Part shown: piece after piece, positions 14,963 to 18,103 of the stretch | How the letters are laid out: each line of letters opens with the position of its first letter | How positions within the stretch are numbered: position 1 is the first letter of the stretch | Program-made: the position numbers and the translations under genes | From: an uncultured Lachnospiraceae bacterium | GTDB taxonomy: Bacteria > Bacillota > Clostridia > Lachnospirales > Lachnospiraceae | Reading direction: 5' to 3' | Assembly (NCBI GenBank): GCA_902782625.1 | Contig: CACZNZ010000021.1 | Location: forward strand, 1-18,103 | DNA: 18,103 nucleotides | The notes under the pieces: generated by a model | Seen by the model: only the letters and a program-made list of their open reading frames with translations | Databases searched by the model: none | What the model was told of the DNA's origin: nothing

Positions 14963-16564
14963 TTAGCCCGCATAAAAAAGTTTTTCAAACAATTCGTTCC
15001 CGTCAGTACCGTTCACAGAAGGCGGGTACGTTCCTTCCACTTTGAGCCGGAGCAATCTTCCGTCTTTAAGTCTGGTATCTACCAGATCCTTTCCGTCTGT
15101 GCGGTACAGTGTAAAGCTGGAGCCGGATGGGATTTTCACGGATTCTTCCAGAACTTTCCCTTCTTCATCGACCACATCTCCGGTTATTTCCTTCTTTGAC
15201 TCAAGTGTTATGTTACTCGTAATGATATAATACGGATCGGAAGTTTCCGGCTTAGGATTCTCTATTGCCTGATAAGTCTTCTTTCCTTCATAAGTACTTA
15301 AGAGATCGAACCGGGTCTGCAGTACCATATGATTCGGATCTGTAAGCACTTCTCGGTAAATGCTGTAATCCTCATCTCCTTCATCCACGGTGAAATTCGG
15401 GCGCACATCGGCTGTTCCCGCTGACACGGGCTGCCCGGAGCTGATGTCAAAGAGGTAGAGGGTCATCCAGTCATTTTCCTCGCTGCACCATACATAGAGA
15501 AAGTTTTTCCCTGTGGAAGTATGGACCGTATACTGGTTTATATCAAAGCTGTAAAGATCTTCAACGGAAACGGTCATACCACCTGTCTTCACTTCAAACC
15601 CTTCCATGGTATCGGATTCGTCTCCGGTTTGATAAGCAACGGATACCGAGGCATTCTCCCCATCTCCGTTTGTGTCGACAGAGAAATCCGTGTACTCACA
15701 AAAGCCGGAAATGTATCCTTCTCCCTCCAAAGGACGATAGCGGTCTGTAAACAGGTCTGCATAAGCAGAATACAAAATGGTCACATTCTGTGTTCCAGCT
15801 GCATATGGCGCAAGATCATAATCGGAATAATAGAAAGTGATTCCCTGAGGATCCAGTGTCCATGCAGGCTTGATATCTTCCGCTCCTTCGAGCCTGCTTT
15901 TAATGTTCTCATCCAGCTCATCAAAAAAAGTATCTTTCCCGTACTTTTTTATCAGTTCTTCTTTCAAAGGTTTCAGAAGAAGATTCTGGTCCTTGATAAC
16001 GTCCTCCAAAAGGATTTCCTTCCCGGTCTGCGCATCCAGGTTTACCGTCGTAAATCCAGTATTCCCATGTGCTCCCCCCGCATAGCTGGTGGATCTTTCT
16101 ACCAGGCTTAGAACTTCCTGATCGGCCCGGCGTACAAAACACTGGTCTTTTGCCATATCAGGTATATTTTCACCCATGGCATTCTCCGAATTCTCCTGTC
16201 TCGCCTTCAGATATTCTGTAACCTGTGTCTTATAGGCTTCCGTTTCTTTCTTCATGATCTGGTCAAGAGCATCGGACAGCTTTCCATACTGTTCCTGACT
16301 TTCCGGAGAAACCCGAATTCGGTCATGGCTCCCTTCCACATAGACTGTCTTGTTGTCTTTATCTGTTTCTCTGGTAACTATCATCGCCTTTTCGATGACC
16401 GGTCTTGCCGAAACCTGTTCCTCTTCCGAAGCCGATGTCTTGCTTTCAGAAGATTCGCCTTCGGCGGCAGTAGTAGTGCTTTCCGTAGATTCGACAGATC
16501 CGCAGCCCGGAACGATGATCAGACACATCAAAACCAGAACGGCCAGTATTTTTTTCATATTCAT
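14963..16564 (-). CDS. DUF4163/DUF3298 (RsiV-like) lipoprotein
   Basis: A 533-residue lipoprotein. I start at ATG 16564 because AGGAGGA lies six bases upstream (16571-16577); the 29 further in-frame codons up to 16651 run through the promoter. Lipobox VPGC gives Cys21, followed by a Ser/Thr/Glu-rich linker (22-52). Residues about 55-165 look like DUF4163 and about 165-285 like DUF3298: SYAGGAHGNTGFTTVNLD, the basic LLLKPLKEELIKKYG helix and DLAPYAAGTQNVTILYSAYADLF. This pair occurs in the sigma-factor regulator RsiV, which binds lysozyme, and in PdaC-type deacetylases; no sigma factor or deacetylase domain is present here. Residues about 290-533 form a long beta-rich extension I do not recognise. 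Divergent from the transglutaminase-like gene. Confidence 0.8.
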   Translation of the reverse strand: MNMKKILAVLVLMCLIIVPGCGSVESTESTTTAAEGESSESKTSASEEEQVSARPVIEKAMIVTRETDKDNKTVYVEGSHDRIRVSPESQEQYGKLSDALDQIMKKETEAYKTQVTEYLKARQENSENAMGENIPDMAKDQCFVRRADQEVLSLVERSTSYAGGAHGNTGFTTVNLDAQTGKEILLEDVIKDQNLLLKPLKEELIKKYGKDTFFDELDENIKSRLEGAEDIKPAWTLDPQGITFYYSDYDLAPYAAGTQNVTILYSAYADLFTDRYRPLEGEGYISGFCEYTDFSVDTNGDGENASVSVAYQTGDESDTMEGFEVKTGGMTVSVEDLYSFDINQYTVHTSTGKNFLYVWCSEENDWMTLYLFDISSGQPVSAGTADVRPNFTVDEGDEDYSIYREVLTDPNHMVLQTRFDLLSTYEGKKTYQAIENPKPETSDPYYIITSNITLESKKEITGDVVDEEGKVLEESVKIPSGSSFTLYRTDGKDLVDTRLKDGRLLRLKVEGTYPPSVNGTDGNELFEKLFYAG

Positions 16565-16610
16565 GATCCATCCTCCTAATGAGTCAGCTATTCGATAATT
16601 ATCTGCAAAT

Positions 16611-16639
16611 ATAATACCATTAATATATTTATACTGCAA
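16611..16639 (-). promoter_or_regulatory. extended -10 promoter of the DUF3298-like lipoprotein gene
   Basis: Minus-strand TTGCAG (16634-16639), 17-base spacer ending in TGG, and TATTAT (16611-16616). It lies about 46 bases before the ATG at 16564. Confidence 0.6.
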
Positions 16640-16662
16640 TGCCTTAACCATGTGGAAATGTT

Positions 16663-16692
16663 TTTACAGACCATGTCACAATATGATATTAT
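16663..16692 (+). promoter_or_regulatory. promoter of the transglutaminase-like gene, overlapped by a palindrome
   Basis: TTTACA (16663-16668), 18-base spacer, TATTAT (16687-16692). A perfect 7-bp inverted repeat, ATGATAT/ATATCAT around a single T, covers the -10 (16683-16697) and could be an operator. Confidence 0.45.
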
Positions 16693-16742
16693 ATCATTGC
16701 AGGTGATAATACGAAATAAGCAAGGAGGAAAGTAACGGCATC

Positions 16743-17960
16743 ATGAAACAAAGTATTAAAAAATGTATCCTCATATTATTATTGATCATACTGCCGATCA
16801 GTCAATGCAGTATATATGTCTCTGCCGAATCAAAAAAGGCCAGGCGAAAGGAACGTGTGAAGGTAAACGACGGCATAGCCTGTTATATTCATTTAGGTCA
16901 GAAAAAGCGAATGAAAACCTGGAAACCTTTTAAGAAATATCCCAAAGCAAAGGTTACCTATAAAAGCAGTAATCCGGCTGTAGTTTCCATCTCCAGGGCA
17001 GGACGTCTGAAGATCAGAAAAAAAGGAGCCGTGACTCTGACGGCGAAGACAAAGCAGACTTCTAAATATAAAGCTGCAAAGGCTGAGATCTATATCACCA
17101 TACTTCCAAAAAAGAATGGTCTGTATACGGATGATGTTGGGAATCCTCATTTTTATTATAAAGGCAAACAGTATAACCCGGGTCAGTTACCGAGAAAGAC
17201 GGAGATCAGGCTGTGTAAAACCAATCCTTTCCTGAAAAAATATCTGGTGGACTATCTTCCGAAATACCGGAAAAAAATCAGTGATCCGACGGAAGCGGGT
17301 TTGACAGCGATCCTGAATTACGGAAAAAAATATCTCTCTAAAAAAACACTGTTTAATCCGTATTATGTAGCATCGATTGAGGCAAATAATTCTTTATGGT
17401 CAAGGCTGCTGTATACTCGCAGAGGCGCCTGCGTCTATTATTCCAGTTTATTCTGTTATCTTTGTTATCTGAGTAATGTACCTTGTATGGCCGTGGAAGA
17501 CGACGGACATGCCTGGAATATCATATATCATGAAGGCTATTACTATTCGCTGGAGAATCATTATTTTCTGGTCAAGGTGAAAGACCACTTCGTCATGCCT
17601 CCCTTTACCAAGAAGACAGCAGATATTTTTACGAAAAAAATTGTCCATAATACGAATCTCCAGCGAGGCATGAAAAAAGCAAAATGGGTTCCGACCAAAA
17701 ATCCGGCAAAGATGGGCCGGGATGTATCTTCCGGCTGCCCGCTACTTCTGTATTCCAAAAACAGCAAGGGGGAATATGAAGTACATTTTAAAAAGCTGGA
17801 GAAGGGTCTGATTCCGAAATACGAGAACGGAAAACCTGTCACGCTCTCCGAGATGATATATCTTCAGTTGGAATCCGAAGCAAAAAATGAAGACGTTTAT
17901 CCCGCATTCCAGCAGATGGATAAAACTCTGCAGGACGAACTGAGAATATTCTTTAACTGA
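16743..17960 (+). CDS. exported Ig-like (BIG2-type) + transglutaminase-like protein
   Basis: A 405-residue exported protein. The signal peptide (1-28) ends near YVSA|ES. Residues 50-121 form a BIG2-like Ig domain, with the pattern VTYKSSNPAVVSISRAGRLKI...KGAVTLTA, used by many Clostridia for surface proteins. A transglutaminase-like core follows at about 200-300: RRGAC places the nucleophile at Cys230 and HAWNI gives His256. The usual third residue, Asp, is at the expected distance replaced by Glu271. Papain-like enzymes of this fold can cross-link or cleave proteins or peptidoglycan-linked peptides; the activity here is unknown. The protein is Lys/Tyr-rich, like the small exported protein nearby. 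AGGAGG is 14 bases from the ATG, longer than usual. It has its own promoter and a terminator downstream. Confidence 0.8.
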   Translation: MKQSIKKCILILLLIILPISQCSIYVSAESKKARRKERVKVNDGIACYIHLGQKKRMKTWKPFKKYPKAKVTYKSSNPAVVSISRAGRLKIRKKGAVTLTAKTKQTSKYKAAKAEIYITILPKKNGLYTDDVGNPHFYYKGKQYNPGQLPRKTEIRLCKTNPFLKKYLVDYLPKYRKKISDPTEAGLTAILNYGKKYLSKKTLFNPYYVASIEANNSLWSRLLYTRRGACVYYSSLFCYLCYLSNVPCMAVEDDGHAWNIIYHEGYYYSLENHYFLVKVKDHFVMPPFTKKTADIFTKKIVHNTNLQRGMKKAKWVPTKNPAKMGRDVSSGCPLLLYSKNSKGEYEVHFKKLEKGLIPKYENGKPVTLSEMIYLQLESEAKNEDVYPAFQQMDKTLQDELRIFFN

Positions 17961-17995
17961 TAACCATTTAAAAAAGTGTCTTCGACACATCAACT

Positions 17996-18035
17996 CCCCT
18001 GCCCCTCATTCTTGAGGGGGTGGGGTTTTATTTTT
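17996..18035 (+). terminator. rho-independent terminator after the transglutaminase-like gene
   Basis: GC-rich arms at 17996-18008 and 18013-18025 pair at 11 of 13 positions around TTCT and are followed by TTTTATTTTT. A smaller hairpin, GTGTC-TTC-GACAC (17976-17988), lies between it and the stop codon. Either could instead belong to the end of the mobile element that seems to start here. Confidence 0.72.
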
Positions 18036-18060
18036 CCCTTCTTTCTTCTATAATGACCTC

Positions 18061-18103
18061 ATGAATATCCTACAAAAGATCTTTACGGATCATTATGAAG
18101 AAA
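18061..18103 (+). CDS. start of a probable IS91-like transposase gene, cut by window edge
   Basis: Fourteen codons are visible before the window ends, reading MNILQKIFTDHYEE. I recall this opening from zinc-binding-domain transposases of the IS91 type in Firmicutes, but the fragment is too short to prove it. TATAAT lies at 18049-18054, only six bases before the ATG, and there is no ribosome binding site, so translation may be leaderless or the promoter may be elsewhere. Confidence 0.45.
   Translation, partial: MNILQKIFTDHYEE

Noticed and set aside
1..18103. CRISPR array, tRNA or rRNA genes, phage or toxin-antitoxin genes
   Set aside because: No regularly spaced repeats, no cloverleaf with a GTTCGA-type arm, and no recognisable genes of these kinds on either strand.

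Overview
The window looks like a chromosomal segment of a low-to-medium GC Gram-positive bacterium of the Clostridia, most likely a gut Lachnospiraceae. The signs are strong AGGAGG-type ribosome binding sites, many lipoproteins with LxxC lipoboxes, a DUF975/CmpB-type membrane protein, an NptA/PhoU-type phosphate symporter, a BIG2-type secreted protein and a start resembling IS91-like transposases. This placement is inferred from family content; no rRNA or other phylogenetic marker is present apart from trpS.

Layout, left to right. (1) 1-645, minus: N-terminal two fifths or so of a phenylacetate-CoA ligase, cut by the window edge. (2) 836-3751, plus: two-gene operon of a membrane-anchored metallophosphoesterase and a DUF975 + CmpB-like membrane protein; then a GNAT acetyltransferase (3811-4347). 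(3) 4395-5507, minus: M20-type amidohydrolase, convergent with the acetyltransferase and sharing with it a 20-bp-arm terminator that contains both stop codons. (4) 5682-7487, plus: tannase-like alpha/beta-hydrolase lipoprotein with a Gly/Pro-rich tandem-repeat insert. (5) 7613-10562, minus: trpS followed by a Na+/phosphate symporter with a PhoU-like tail. (6) 10788-13614, minus: cardiolipin synthase, an HD-domain gene whose natural start is followed after three codons by an in-frame TAA, and a small lipoprotein. (7) 13761-14366, plus: glycine-zipper DUF1269-like protein, divergent from cardiolipin synthase with overlapping promoters. (8) 14487-16564, minus: a lysine-rich small exported protein and a DUF3298/RsiV-like lipoprotein. 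(9) 16743-17960, plus: exported Ig-like + transglutaminase-like protein. (10) 18061-18103, plus: first 14 codons of a gene resembling IS91-type transposases.

Overall this is mostly ordinary chromosomal housekeeping and cell-envelope content: lipid synthesis (cls), phosphate uptake, tRNA charging and several surface or secreted proteins (tannase-like esterase, three other exported proteins, transglutaminase-like protein). I found no phage, CRISPR, restriction or toxin-antitoxin locus, no tRNA or rRNA, and no convincing undescribed multi-gene system. No gene-free stretch exceeds about 225 bases; the intergenic gaps hold promoters, ribosome binding sites and terminators, listed below. The best leads are the early stop in the HD-domain gene, the promoter hidden in the apparent 5' end of the amidohydrolase, the double-stop shared terminator, the Gly/Pro insert in the tannase-like enzyme and the Asp-to-Glu change in the transglutaminase-like triad.
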